A stretch of DNA of 38,747 nucleotides, from the NCBI GenBank assembly GCA_949297305.1, contig CASFSG010000001.1:1-38747 (forward strand). The letters are read 5' to 3'. The notes beneath the pieces are model-generated. The model saw nothing but the letters and a program-made list of their open reading frames with translations. It was not told the origin of the DNA and ran no database searches. The DNA comes from an uncultured bacterium. Lineage in GTDB: Bacteria > Bacillota_I > Bacilli_A > RFN20 > CAG-826. This document shows positions 8,816-16,885 of the stretch, in pieces. Every line of letters starts with the position of its first letter. Position 1 is the first letter of the stretch. Both the position numbers and the translations under genes were made by a program.

Positions 8816-9718
8816 TTACCTTCTATGACGGATAAGCCGTTTCTGGATGAAATAATTGTTTTTACAATAACGGGCAATTTTCTTACCGATATGCACACCA
8901 CATACCTCTTCTAATAAGTTGGTGCGCATCGCAGCATTAATTTCTAAAACGAGAGGATTGCCATAAGCGTCTAAAACTATATCAATTGCAGCAAAATCAG
9001 CCTCGATGGCTTTAGTGGCCTTAATTGCTATTTTTTGCATTCTTGGAGTAATCAAACGCGTTTTTCTTAATGCACATTTAACATTTGGATGCATGATAAA
9101 ATTGCCATCGACAACTCGTTCAGCGCCACAAATATATTTCCCGCCTAAAACAAATAGTTTAAAGAATTTTCCTTCGCTTAGAGGAACGAATTCCTCAACT
9201 ATTATTTCTTCGTTAGTTTTAGCATTGAGAATCTTTTTTAAAAATGCTTCATTCTTCGCTAGATAAAATGTCTCATTAATCCCGATTTGGCGATTTTTAA
9301 CGACTAAAGGATAAGACATTTTATTAATCTCAATTTCTTCTTTAAGGCGTTCAAAATATGGTAAATTACTTTGCCCGGCTAAATAGGGAATTTTAATTTT
9401 TTTCGTCGTCGGCAAATGTAAACTAGTCAAAACGCGATGTGTCAAGAAGCGATCGCGAGATACGCCCAAAGAATAGCTGTTATTAAATGTAGGAACACCC
9501 ATTCTTTCAATTGTCTCGGCTAGCTCATTATCCTTGTCCCACATAAAAACAAAATCTAAATAATCTTTTAATTTACGGCAATAAGCTAGAGCTTCGCTAT
9601 TATTAATCGCATAAGAAGTAACGCCAACGCGGCGAAAAGAGCGAATAAAAACATTAATCTGCCTTTCCCATTCTCTGGTATGTTTTCTAGCAACATTATA
9701 GACAATTAAAGTATGCAT
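8816..9718 (-). CDS. ATP-grasp ligase, RimK-like
   Basis: A 300-residue ATP-grasp protein. The N-terminal preATP-grasp region (about residues 1-95) precedes the ATP-grasp core with YPLVVKNRQIGINE (about 135-150), the acidic EEIIVEEFVP strand (about 170-180), a FKLFVLGGKYICGAERV strand and the Mg-binding DIVLD...LEINA (about 245-262). This resembles RimK/LysX-type enzymes, which couple a carboxylate to an amine through an acyl-phosphate. The substrate is unknown; the pairing with a uronate-forming dehydrogenase makes a carboxylated sugar or peptide substrate possible, but that is inference. The upstream site is a weak GCAGG. It is the first gene of the four-gene operon; a 9-bp inverted repeat (9780-9802) lies upstream. 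Confidence 0.82.
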   Translation of the reverse strand: MHTLIVYNVARKHTREWERQINVFIRSFRRVGVTSYAINNSEALAYCRKLKDYLDFVFMWDKDNELAETIERMGVPTFNNSYSLGVSRDRFLTHRVLTSLHLPTTKKIKIPYLAGQSNLPYFERLKEEIEINKMSYPLVVKNRQIGINETFYLAKNEAFLKKILNAKTNEEIIVEEFVPLSEGKFFKLFVLGGKYICGAERVVDGNFIMHPNVKCALRKTRLITPRMQKIAIKATKAIEADFAAIDIVLDAYGNPLVLEINAAMRTNLLEEVCGVHIGKKIARYCKNNYFIQKRLIRHRR

Positions 9719-9779
9719 AAATAACCTGCTTATTTATTTTGCAATAAATTCGATAAATATACAATCTTTTAAGTTAATT

Positions 9780-9802
9780 TAATTATCTAAAAAAGATAAT
9801 TA
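9780..9802. repeat. Perfect 9-bp inverted repeat upstream of the ATP-grasp operon
   Basis: Arms TAATTATCT (9780-9788) and AGATAATTA (9794-9802) flank five A residues. It is AT-only and has no following T-run on the minus strand, so it is a poor terminator. Its size (9-bp arms, 5-nt spacer) matches the repeat at 2821-2843, though the sequence differs. It may be an operator. Confidence 0.35.
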
Positions 9803-9808
9803 TAGCGA

Positions 9809-10147
9809 TTAATCGCCATAATCCGATCCGCGCGATTTATCTTCAACATAGATATGAAGCGGATTCAAAATATCTGTAATTTCTTGATAAATATAACCGT
9901 CAACTTTCACATAAGGTAATTCATAATCGTGGGTAAAAATAACTTTTTTATTTTTTAAGACAACTTCTTCCATCTTTTTTAAAATCAAAGGATATTTATC
10001 GGGATAAATTTCTTCCAAATAACTAAGTTGAGTATAAAACATTGGTTCAACATAAAAAGAGGAGCCATCAGGGTAAACAAATTGATTGCAAAGAGGGTAA
10101 AGAGGGTTAATTTCTTTTTTTAACGATGACCATTCTAAATATTTCAC
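9809..10147 (-). CDS. Small protein of unknown function (112 aa)
   Basis: I do not recognise this 112-residue protein. It is soluble, rich in Tyr, Asp and Glu, with no signal peptide or membrane segment; the C-terminus ends in a charged SRGSDYGD. The start is GTG at 10147, with no Shine-Dalgarno; a TATATT box (10155-10160) ends 7 nt upstream, with TTGCTA 16 bp further on, which suggests a leaderless GTG-initiated mRNA. It is divergent from the HAD phosphatase with only 40 bp between starts and lies 90 bp upstream of the ATP-grasp operon on the same strand. Confidence 0.6.
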   Translation of the reverse strand: MKYLEWSSLKKEINPLYPLCNQFVYPDGSSFYVEPMFYTQLSYLEEIYPDKYPLILKKMEEVVLKNKKVIFTHDYELPYVKVDGYIYQEITDILNPLHIYVEDKSRGSDYGD

Positions 10148-10148
10148 A

Positions 10149-10177
10149 ATGAAAAATATAACGAATTAGATTAAAAT
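10149..10177 (+). promoter_or_regulatory. Promoter of the HAD phosphatase gene, overlapping a divergent promoter
   Basis: ATGAAA (10149-10154), 17-bp spacer, TAAAAT (10172-10177) on the plus strand; predicted leader about 4 nt. The minus-strand TATATT box for the divergent gene (10155-10160) sits inside its spacer, so the two promoters physically overlap. Confidence 0.45.
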
Positions 10178-10187
10178 AGCAATAGAA

Positions 10188-10982
10188 ATGAAAAAACACG
10201 ACATAAAAATTATCTTTACCGACATTGATATGACCCTTTATTCCCACCGAACAAAAAGGGTGCCTGAAAGTGCGATTAAAGCAATTCACGAACTAAGAAA
10301 AAAAGGCATTAAATTATTTTTATGTTCAGGACGAAATTTCTACTTAATTAGAAAAACGGGCATTTTAGATATCATTGAATATGATGGCTTAATCACGATG
10401 AATGGTGCTAACGCTATTATCGGTGATAAGATTATCTATAAATATCCAATTCCTAGTGAAGTAGTTGATGCTTTGATAAAGTTTTCTAAAAGATTGAGGT
10501 TCGGTTTAACATTAATCGAAGAAAACGAGGGTCATATTAATTACGTCGACGATCATGTTATCAGTGCACACGAAAAATATGGTACGCGCTTTCCTCAGCC
10601 GCGTTCTTATCCCGATCACTATGATCGCGTCGTCTATCAAATGATTGCTTTTTGTGACGAATTAGACGAGTCGCTTTTTCTTCCACACTTAAAAAATTGT
10701 AAGTCTGCGCGTTGGGATGAATATGCGGTTGATATTATGCTAAAAGATAGCGATAAGGCCAAGGGGATTCTAGCGGTTTTACAATACTATGGCTATAAGC
10801 CAGAAAACGCAATGAGTTTAGGCGATAACCCTAATGATATTGAAATGTTACAATTTACCGGCATCTCCGTGGCAATGGGCAATGCTATAAAAGAAGTTAA
10901 AGAGGTAGCGGATTACATCACCGATGATATCGATGATGATGGTTGGGCTAAATCAATGAAGCATTTTGGCCTTATTGATTAA
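10188..10982 (+). CDS. Cof-type HAD-family phosphatase
   Basis: A 264-residue cytoplasmic haloacid-dehalogenase hydrolase of the Cof/IIB subclass, which dephosphorylates sugar phosphates or phosphorylated cofactors. Motif I is DIDMTL near residue 12 (nucleophile Asp and general-acid Asp), motif II is the LFLCSGRN strand near 44-50, and motif IV is SLGDNPNDIEM at about 205-215. The C2-type cap lies between. The ATG has no Shine-Dalgarno, and the predicted leader is only about 4 nt. The 3' end overlaps the end of walJ by 11 bp, tail to tail. The substrate cannot be told from the sequence. Confidence 0.9.
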   Translation: MKKHDIKIIFTDIDMTLYSHRTKRVPESAIKAIHELRKKGIKLFLCSGRNFYLIRKTGILDIIEYDGLITMNGANAIIGDKIIYKYPIPSEVVDALIKFSKRLRFGLTLIEENEGHINYVDDHVISAHEKYGTRFPQPRSYPDHYDRVVYQMIAFCDELDESLFLPHLKNCKSARWDEYAVDIMLKDSDKAKGILAVLQYYGYKPENAMSLGDNPNDIEMLQFTGISVAMGNAIKEVKEVADYITDDIDDDGWAKSMKHFGLID

Positions 10983-11721
10983 TGATTGATGTAATTACAA
11001 ATTGTTCGGCGACTTGTAAATGATAATTTGTTATTTTAAGGCCAACTTTTTTAAATATCTTTTGATAAGCTTTGATAGCGAGTTCAGGGGTATTAGCCTC
11101 ACTAGAAATATGCGCGAGAATAATATCGGTTGTTTTATCGCCGATGAGGGTAGATAAATACATTGCCGAATCCTCATTAGAAAGATGTCCTAAATCAGAT
11201 AAAATACGCAGCTTCACATCAGCCGGGCGAAGAGTTTGGTGAAGCATTTTTTGATTGTGATTAGCCTCAAAAACATAATAATTAGCGTTCTTTAGATATC
11301 TTAAAGTGCGAGAAGGCAACATACCAGTGTCAGTAATATAAACAAGTTTTTCCTTTGATGATTTAATTACAAAACCAACAGGATTAATTGCGTCGTGACT
11401 AAGAGAAACTGGACGAACTTCTAAACCGATAATATGATATTTTTGATAAGGTTGAATATAGGTGATATCGCTATTAGAAGAATAAGTACCTTCCGTGCAA
11501 AATATTGGGGTATTGCGGAGATATTTAACTCCAGAAATATGATCTGAATGATTATGTGTGATTAACAAAGCATCAATATTATTTACTTCGACATTTAAAA
11601 AATCTAGACACTTTTTTAGATAAGAAAAAGAAACACCCATATCAATCAATAGATAATGACCATGGTGCTCTATTAAAGTTGAATTACCCTTTGAGCCACT
11701 AGCTAAACAATAGATATTCAT
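10972..11721 (-). CDS. walJ: MBL-fold metallohydrolase WalJ/YycJ
   Basis: A 249-residue metallo-beta-lactamase-fold protein. The metal-binding THNHSDH motif is at about residues 55-61, with further ligands in LSHDA, YITDTG and the late AHISSE histidine. In Bacillus and relatives YycJ/WalJ is a 5'-3' exonuclease-like MBL protein encoded near dnaB and the WalRK genes; the dnaB neighbour here supports this identity. It starts 1 nt after the dnaB stop, so it is probably translationally coupled. No walR or walK is adjacent in this window. The 3' end overlaps the convergent HAD gene. Confidence 0.88.
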   Translation of the reverse strand: MNIYCLASGSKGNSTLIEHHGHYLLIDMGVSFSYLKKCLDFLNVEVNNIDALLITHNHSDHISGVKYLRNTPIFCTEGTYSSNSDITYIQPYQKYHIIGLEVRPVSLSHDAINPVGFVIKSSKEKLVYITDTGMLPSRTLRYLKNANYYVFEANHNQKMLHQTLRPADVKLRILSDLGHLSNEDSAMYLSTLIGDKTTDIILAHISSEANTPELAIKAYQKIFKKVGLKITNYHLQVAEQFVITSIINQ

Positions 11722-11722
11722 T

Positions 11723-13177
11723 TTATTCTTCGGAAATACCTAATTTTCTTTGGTTCTCTAAATAAGAATCAATAAATTCTTTTGAAGGAGTATCAAATTT
11801 CATGTAGTCGCGTCGGAATAATAATTGAATTGAACCGGTGCGACCACTGCGGTTTTTAGCAATTTTAACATTCATTAAAGAAGTGCCCCGTTCAAGATTT
11901 TGACTCTTAACGGTATCCATGACGCTTTGATTAAATTTATCTTTTTTATTTGTTTTTGAAGCGCTGTCATAATAATCGTCGCGCGATAAAAATAGGACAA
12001 TATCGGCGTCTTGCTCTAATGAGCCGGATTCACGCAGATTGGATAATTCGGGTGTTTTATTTGGATTTTTATCGACTTCACGGTTAACTTGCGCTACCCC
12101 GATGACAGTAACATTAAGTTCCATTGCTAGACGCTTTAAATTAATTGAAATATCTTGAATTTCTTCTTGACGCGATTTGGTGTTTTTGCTCGATTGGACT
12201 AAGCCAACATGGTCGACGATAACTAAAGATAAGTCGGGGTCACGAGCTTTGAGTTGACGACATTTTGCTAAAATATCTAAAACCTTTATTCCTTGTTCTT
12301 CGTGAAAATAAAATTTAGTTTTATCGATTTTTTGGCAAGCTTCGTCAATTGAAAGGCGATCTCTAGCATTAATAAATCCAGTAATTAAGGAATCGTGAGG
12401 AACATTGCTTTCCGCGCTTAATAAACGTTTCATTACTTCCGTCGATTTCATTTCTAAAGAAAATAAAGCTACAGCAGCATTTCCTTTTGTTGCAACATTA
12501 TAAGCTAAATTAAGCACAAAGGCAGTTTTACCAACCCCGGTTCGCGCGGCGATAACAACATATGTACCTTTTTGAAAACCATGGATATATTTATTCAATT
12601 CTGGAAAACCAGTAGTAACTCCAATTAACGAACTCGAACCTTCGGTAGCGTTCTTTTTTAAAACATCTAATTCTTTTTTTACTTTTTGTGTTACTTCACT
12701 TGCGGGGCGAAATTCTGATACTCTTCTTTTGCGAGTAATATCAGTTATTTTAGTTTCGCTATTCATAACAAAATTATTGATATCTTCAATTTTTTTGGAG
12801 TTATAGTCATTGATAATGCCATCCATCGCAAACAAAAGGCTACGCAAGGAAGAAGTATTTTTTAAAATAGTCACATAATCTTCAAAACGCGTGTAAGTGA
12901 CAGCTTTATCACTTAATTCTAACAAATAATCGGTCCCACCAACTTCTTCTAGCTGTTTGTTGTTGATGAGTTCAGTAGTAATCGTAGTAACATCAATCGG
13001 AATTCTTTTCTCAAACAATTCCATAACTATATTGAAAACAATTTTATTTTTCTTATCAAAAAAATCTTCAACATCAATCTCGCCTAAGCTCTCGCCAAAC
13101 ATCGTCGATGAAACGATAATTGCCCCCAAAACGGCTTGTTCGACTTCTTTATTAAAAGGTGGTTGTTTAATTGCCAT
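11723..13177 (-). CDS. dnaB: Replicative DNA helicase DnaB
   Basis: A 484-residue hexameric replicative helicase (called DnaC in B. subtilis). The N-terminal domain (about residues 8-110) begins with the typical PPFNKEVEQAVLGAII. The RecA-like C-terminal domain carries Walker A AARTGVGKT (about 211-219), the following ALFSLEM strand, Walker B LVIVDHVGL and the NLRESGSLEQDAD motif (about 382-394). It lies between rplI and walJ, as in many Bacilli. It begins 2 nt after the rplI stop, so expression is coupled. Nothing suggests an intein or insertion. Confidence 0.97.
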   Translation of the reverse strand: MAIKQPPFNKEVEQAVLGAIIVSSTMFGESLGEIDVEDFFDKKNKIVFNIVMELFEKRIPIDVTTITTELINNKQLEEVGGTDYLLELSDKAVTYTRFEDYVTILKNTSSLRSLLFAMDGIINDYNSKKIEDINNFVMNSETKITDITRKRRVSEFRPASEVTQKVKKELDVLKKNATEGSSSLIGVTTGFPELNKYIHGFQKGTYVVIAARTGVGKTAFVLNLAYNVATKGNAAVALFSLEMKSTEVMKRLLSAESNVPHDSLITGFINARDRLSIDEACQKIDKTKFYFHEEQGIKVLDILAKCRQLKARDPDLSLVIVDHVGLVQSSKNTKSRQEEIQDISINLKRLAMELNVTVIGVAQVNREVDKNPNKTPELSNLRESGSLEQDADIVLFLSRDDYYDSASKTNKKDKFNQSVMDTVKSQNLERGTSLMNVKIAKNRSGRTGSIQLLFRRDYMKFDTPSKEFIDSYLENQRKLGISEE

Positions 13178-13179
13178 AA

Positions 13180-13629
13180 TTATTTCTTTTCCTTAACATG
13201 AACATTAATTGTTCCCACCACACCTTTAAATAATTCAATTGGCAAACGAGTATAACCAATATGATCAACAGGTATACGATCGACTATTTTTCTTTTGTCA
13301 ATTTGAATGCCGTGGTCAGTTTTGAGTTTTTCTTCAATTTGTTTATAAGAAATTGTTCCAAACATTTGACCATCGCGCCCGACATTAGCTTCAAATTCAA
13401 CAGTTATTTTTTCTAACTGCTTTTGTATTAATTTAGCTTCCGCCTCAGCTTTTAAACGGGCGTTTTCCGCGTCTTCGTTTTGTTTATTTAAGACATCTAA
13501 AGAGCGCTCAGTAACCTTAACAGCAATACCGCGAGGAATTAATAAATTTTCGGCATAACCGTCTTTGACAATTTTGATTTCTCCTCTTTTGCCTAAGCCC
13601 TTCATATCTTTTAACAATAAAATTTTCAT
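13180..13629 (-). CDS. rplI: 50S ribosomal protein bL9
   Basis: 149 residues, the usual length. The N-terminal rRNA-binding domain starts with MKILLLKDMKGLGKRGEI and contains GYAENLLIPRGIA (about 28-40). A long charged connecting helix (about 41-75) joins the C-terminal domain with the GRDGQMFGTIS motif. It has a clear AGAAGGTGATG ribosome site just upstream. It is placed between gdpP and dnaB, as in B. subtilis. Confidence 0.97.
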   Translation of the reverse strand: MKILLLKDMKGLGKRGEIKIVKDGYAENLLIPRGIAVKVTERSLDVLNKQNEDAENARLKAEAEAKLIQKQLEKITVEFEANVGRDGQMFGTISYKQIEEKLKTDHGIQIDKRKIVDRIPVDHIGYTRLPIELFKGVVGTINVHVKEKK

Positions 13630-13649
13630 ATCATCACCTTCTATTCGAC

Positions 13650-15671
13650 TTAATTTGTAACTTTTCTTGCATCATTCAAATATTCACTTAAAACATCTAA
13701 TAAGCGCGTCTCCGCTCGATCAATTGAATAATTTGTAAAGATAACAGCCGAGGAAGTAAAGTGTCCTCCTCCCCCATCACCTTTCATCTTTTCAGCTAGA
13801 AGTTGAACGTTGATTGTTCCATCGCTACGACAAGAAATTTTTGTTTTCTTTTCGCCAATATTGCCAATGACAAAACAAGCGTTTACACCTTTCATTTGTA
13901 AGCATTGATTTGCCACTTTTGCAATTGTTGCTTGTTCAATTAAATCATCTTCGTCAGCTTTACAATAAACGATGCCATAATAAGGGGTTTTCATCGTTGA
14001 AATGATGTGAGTTATTAAGGAATATTCTTCAAATTCATCTTTTAAATAATCATCAGCAGTTGAATTATCTGCTCCATATTCTTTTAAAATCATTGAGGCT
14101 TCAAAGGTGCGAATACCACAAGATTTAGCTTTAAAGAAATTCGTATCCAAAAAGATACCAGAGAGCATAATCGTCGCATAAGAAGAAGGAATAACCACTC
14201 GCGGATTAGCTCCAGAATATCTAACGAGCTCTGCGATGAGTTCGCAACTACTAGAAGCACTAGGTTCAATATAAGAGAAAATGGGATTTTCAATAAATTC
14301 TTCCGCTCGGCGATGATGATCAATCACAAGTACTTTGCTAGCCTTTTCTAGTAATTTAGGTGCTAAAGTCATGCTCGGGCGGTGGACATCAACAACAACT
14401 AATAGCGTATTAGCTTTTAGTTTTTCTAAAGCTTCGTTAGGAGTAACGGTTAATTTATTCAATTCATCGCGAGTAAAAGCGCTCGTCATCGCTCCTCGCG
14501 TTTTTCTCTCGGTCAATTTTGGCTCATAAACAACCCAACAATCTTTTTCAAAGTGTTTAGAAATAGCAGCAATACCTAAACAAGCTCCAATAGCGTCCAT
14601 ATCGGTCTCAGTATGACCCATCACAATGATATTTTTTGCATTTTTAATTAAAGAAAAAATCGAATCAGCTAAAACGCGAACTTTGACTTTATTGCGTGCT
14701 TCCACCGCTTCAGTTTTGCCGCCATAAAACACTAATTCTTCACCATATTTACTTACGACAACTTGGTCACCGCCGCGGCTCATGGCAATATCGATAGCAG
14801 ATGTCGCCATTTCATTAAGCTTGTTCGCATCAGGGAATTCATGAGCAAAACCAATAGATAAGGTTGGTGGCGTTTCTTCCTTCTCGCCAATTTTATGCAC
14901 TTTTTCTAAAAGAGAAAATTTATCTTCTTGCATGCTTTCTAAAGCTTGATAATCGCAGATGGCAAAATAAGCATCATTACGATATCTTCTTAATAACACA
15001 TGATATTCTTTCGCATATTCAAAGATTGCGTTTCTCACTTTAGAAATTACATCATTAAAATCATCTGCCACTCCACTTATATCGCTATAATTATCAATCA
15101 TAATTATACCTATAACCAAAGCGTGGTCTTTTGAATATTTATCAAGAGAATAAAATTCTGTAATATCTTTAAAAATATATAATCCTGCTTCCGCGATAAA
15201 TTTCACTTCGTAGTTACGGGAATTAACTTCAATGCGAACTACACTTTCGCCATTTGCGTCTCTTAAAGCAGGTTGCCATTCTAAAATATTATTATCGATA
15301 ATATCAATTTGGCGATCTTTGAATAATTCACTAGTCCATAAAACCAAACCGCTTTCGCTAGTTACGACTAAACCAATCATCCCAAAATTATAAGCTTCTT
15401 GAATATCCGCTCCAATTAAATCAGCAGCGGTTAAATCATTTACGCGTCTAATTTTATTGAATTGGATAATTGCAATTAACAAAACGAGCAAATTAAAGAC
15501 AATGATGACTGCTAAAATAACGAACACATAAAGCAAAAGATGAGGAACTTCTCTTAAATTAAAAAAATTATAAAAATACGCTACAAGAAATAATGTAAGA
15601 ACAGCTATTTCAATAATAGCGATGATAAATGTAAGTAAACGCAGGGAACGTAATTGTTTATTCATTGACAT
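13650..15671 (-). CDS. gdpP: c-di-AMP phosphodiesterase GdpP
   Basis: A 673-residue membrane-bound DHH-DHHA1 phosphodiesterase that cleaves c-di-AMP to pApA. Two transmembrane helices (about residues 10-32 and 42-66) are followed by a degenerate PAS domain (about 85-175) and a degenerate GGDEF domain (about 175-310). The DHH domain carries the metal ligands in GHTETDMDAIGA and VDHHRRAE, and the DHHA1 domain ends in GGGGHFTSSA. The first motif reads GHTETD. TGA-TATAAT (15677-15682) lies only 5 nt before the ATG at 15671 and 11 nt before a second in-frame ATG at 15665, which would fit the transcript start better. No Shine-Dalgarno is seen. It is co-directional with rplI and dnaB. Confidence 0.95.
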   Translation of the reverse strand: MSMNKQLRSLRLLTFIIAIIEIAVLTLFLVAYFYNFFNLREVPHLLLYVFVILAVIIVFNLLVLLIAIIQFNKIRRVNDLTAADLIGADIQEAYNFGMIGLVVTSESGLVLWTSELFKDRQIDIIDNNILEWQPALRDANGESVVRIEVNSRNYEVKFIAEAGLYIFKDITEFYSLDKYSKDHALVIGIIMIDNYSDISGVADDFNDVISKVRNAIFEYAKEYHVLLRRYRNDAYFAICDYQALESMQEDKFSLLEKVHKIGEKEETPPTLSIGFAHEFPDANKLNEMATSAIDIAMSRGGDQVVVSKYGEELVFYGGKTEAVEARNKVKVRVLADSIFSLIKNAKNIIVMGHTETDMDAIGACLGIAAISKHFEKDCWVVYEPKLTERKTRGAMTSAFTRDELNKLTVTPNEALEKLKANTLLVVVDVHRPSMTLAPKLLEKASKVLVIDHHRRAEEFIENPIFSYIEPSASSSCELIAELVRYSGANPRVVIPSSYATIMLSGIFLDTNFFKAKSCGIRTFEASMILKEYGADNSTADDYLKDEFEEYSLITHIISTMKTPYYGIVYCKADEDDLIEQATIAKVANQCLQMKGVNACFVIGNIGEKKTKISCRSDGTINVQLLAEKMKGDGGGGHFTSSAVIFTNYSIDRAETRLLDVLSEYLNDARKVTN

Positions 15672-15676
15672 TTAAG

Positions 15677-15685
15677 ATTATATCA
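15677..15685 (-). promoter_or_regulatory. Extended -10 promoter of gdpP
   Basis: TGA followed by TATAAT (15677-15682) on the minus strand, directly upstream of gdpP, with TTTATA as a weak -35 at 17 bp. It would drive gdpP-rplI-dnaB-walJ separately from the rpsF operon, which ends at the terminator just upstream. Confidence 0.55.
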
Positions 15686-15752
15686 ATGAAAGTCGAAAAT
15701 ATAAAGAGATAAATAAAATCTTATGATTTGATTTATTTAGTGAAAAATTTAT

Positions 15753-15782
15753 AAAAAAATCCCCGCAATTTGCGGAGATTTT
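15753..15782 (-). terminator. Intrinsic terminator of the rpsF-ssb-rpsR operon
   Basis: On the minus strand, AAAATCTCCGCA pairs with TGCGGGGATTTT around a 3-nt AAT loop: 12 bp including one G-U pair, followed by seven T. It lies 20 nt after the rpsR stop, separating the ribosomal operon from gdpP. Confidence 0.88.
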
Positions 15783-15802
15783 CGTCTAACTAAATATTTA
15801 AA

Positions 15803-16030
15803 TTAATCCTGAACGTAAGGTAATAAAGCCATATAGCGCGCGTTCTTAATAGCTTTTGCTAATTGACGTTGATATTTCGCGCATGTTCCCGTTGTGTGGC
15901 GAGGAGCAATCTTACCATTTGGAGTAATAAAGCGTTTTAATAAATCAACATCTTTATAATCGATATGGGTGATTTTATTTTTTGTAAAATAGCAAGCCTT
16001 ACGATGCGGGCGAACTTTTTTAAATTTCAT
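15803..16030 (-). CDS. rpsR: 30S ribosomal protein bS18
   Basis: 75 residues, standard length. The core RRKACYF near the N-terminus (here HRKACYF), the [18 protein letters not shown] region and the [20 protein letters not shown] helix are diagnostic. It binds bS6 as a heterodimer on the 30S platform. It is the last gene of rpsF-ssb-rpsR, with the terminator 20 nt downstream. Confidence 0.97.
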   Translation of the reverse strand: MKFKKVRPHRKACYFTKNKITHIDYKDVDLLKRFITPNGKIAPRHTTGTCAKYQRQLAKAIKNARYMALLPYVQD

Positions 16031-16041
16031 AATAATCCTTT

Positions 16042-16479
16042 CTAAAATGGTAAGTCATCTTCAGCGACATCAATTGATTCCAAATTTTGTGAATCATCTT
16101 TTGCGACATCTTCATCCGAGACATAACCACTATCTTCTAAACTTGCGCGGTCTCCTTTAGGTTCGAGGAAGGTAACATTATCTGCCACTACCTCAAAGGC
16201 AGTTCCTCTAGAGCCGTCGCGTCTTTCATAATTGCGTTGACGAACACTACCATCAACCCCGACAAGCGAACCTTTGCGACAATACTTTGCCACATTTTCA
16301 GCTTGGCGATTAAAAATGACACAACTAATGAATGATGTTGAACGATTGCCGTCAGGACCTTTCATTTTATCATCGACAGCAACAGTAAACGATGTTACAG
16401 CAACATCATTATTTGTTCTTCTTAATTCGGGGTCGCGAGTAAGTCGACCAACAATTACAATGCGATTTAACAATTTCAT
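16042..16479 (-). CDS. ssb: Single-stranded DNA-binding protein SSB
   Basis: 145 residues. The OB fold opens with [17 protein letters not shown] and contains the WxxxAENV-like stretch [28 protein letters not shown] and [12 protein letters not shown] short acidic linker leads to the conserved protein-interaction tip DDLPF. This is the essential replication SSB, given its position between rpsF and rpsR, an arrangement conserved across Bacillota. Confidence 0.97.
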   Translation of the reverse strand: MKLLNRIVIVGRLTRDPELRRTNNDVAVTSFTVAVDDKMKGPDGNRSTSFISCVIFNRQAENVAKYCRKGSLVGVDGSVRQRNYERRDGSRGTAFEVVADNVTFLEPKGDRASLEDSGYVSDEDVAKDDSQNLESIDVAEDDLPF

Positions 16480-16491
16480 TGTCCTCCAATT

Positions 16492-16773
16492 TTAGATAAC
16501 CGTGACTAAATGACGGATGACATTGCGATCAATTTTCGCTAAACGAGCAAACTCGTTTAATGCTTCGACTTCAGCGTTAATATCGATGACAACATAATAG
16601 CCTTTTTTCATGCCATCAATTTCATACGCAAAATCTCTTAAGCCCCATTCTTTTACTTCGAGGACTTTTGCACCTTTACCTTGGAGAATGCCGTGCAATT
16701 TTTCAATTTCGGCTTTGCGATCTTCTTCAGATAAATCGCTCTTCAAGATATACATGATCTCGTATTTCTTCAT
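16492..16773 (-). CDS. rpsF: 30S ribosomal protein bS6
   Basis: 93 residues, standard length, single alpha/beta domain. MKKYEIMYILKSDLSEED at the start, the WGLRDFAYEIDGMKKGYY strand pair and the terminal DRNVIRHLV are diagnostic. It has a strong GGGAGG ribosome site (16781-16786). It is the first gene of the rpsF-ssb-rpsR operon; in other bacteria the bS6:bS18 pair represses this operon through a leader RNA structure, and a leader hairpin is present here. Confidence 0.97.
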   Translation of the reverse strand: MKKYEIMYILKSDLSEEDRKAEIEKLHGILQGKGAKVLEVKEWGLRDFAYEIDGMKKGYYVVIDINAEVEALNEFARLAKIDRNVIRHLVTVI

Positions 16774-16798
16774 TTTTACACCTCCCTTTGGACATCTG

Positions 16799-16819
16799 GC
16801 TAACTATAATTTAGTTAGC
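16799..16819 (-). promoter_or_regulatory. Leader hairpin of the rpsF operon
   Basis: The leader RNA contains GCUAACUA and UAGUUAGC, an 8-bp perfect stem with a 5-nt AAUUA loop, 13 nt upstream of the ribosome site. Its position fits the bS6:bS18 autoregulatory element, but I do not see the CCG bulge described for that motif, so this role is uncertain. Confidence 0.35.
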
Positions 16820-16847
16820 AGAGAGTTATTTTGCTATAAGCGTGTTA

Positions 16848-16875
16848 ATTATAAACTGAAGAAATTATAAGTAAA
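16848..16875 (-). promoter_or_regulatory. Promoter of rpsF-ssb-rpsR
   Basis: TTTACT (16870-16875) and TATAAT (16848-16853) are separated by 16 bp on the minus strand. The predicted leader is about 68 nt and carries the hairpin at 16799-16819. Confidence 0.55.
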
Positions 16876-16885
16876 GAATTATTTT

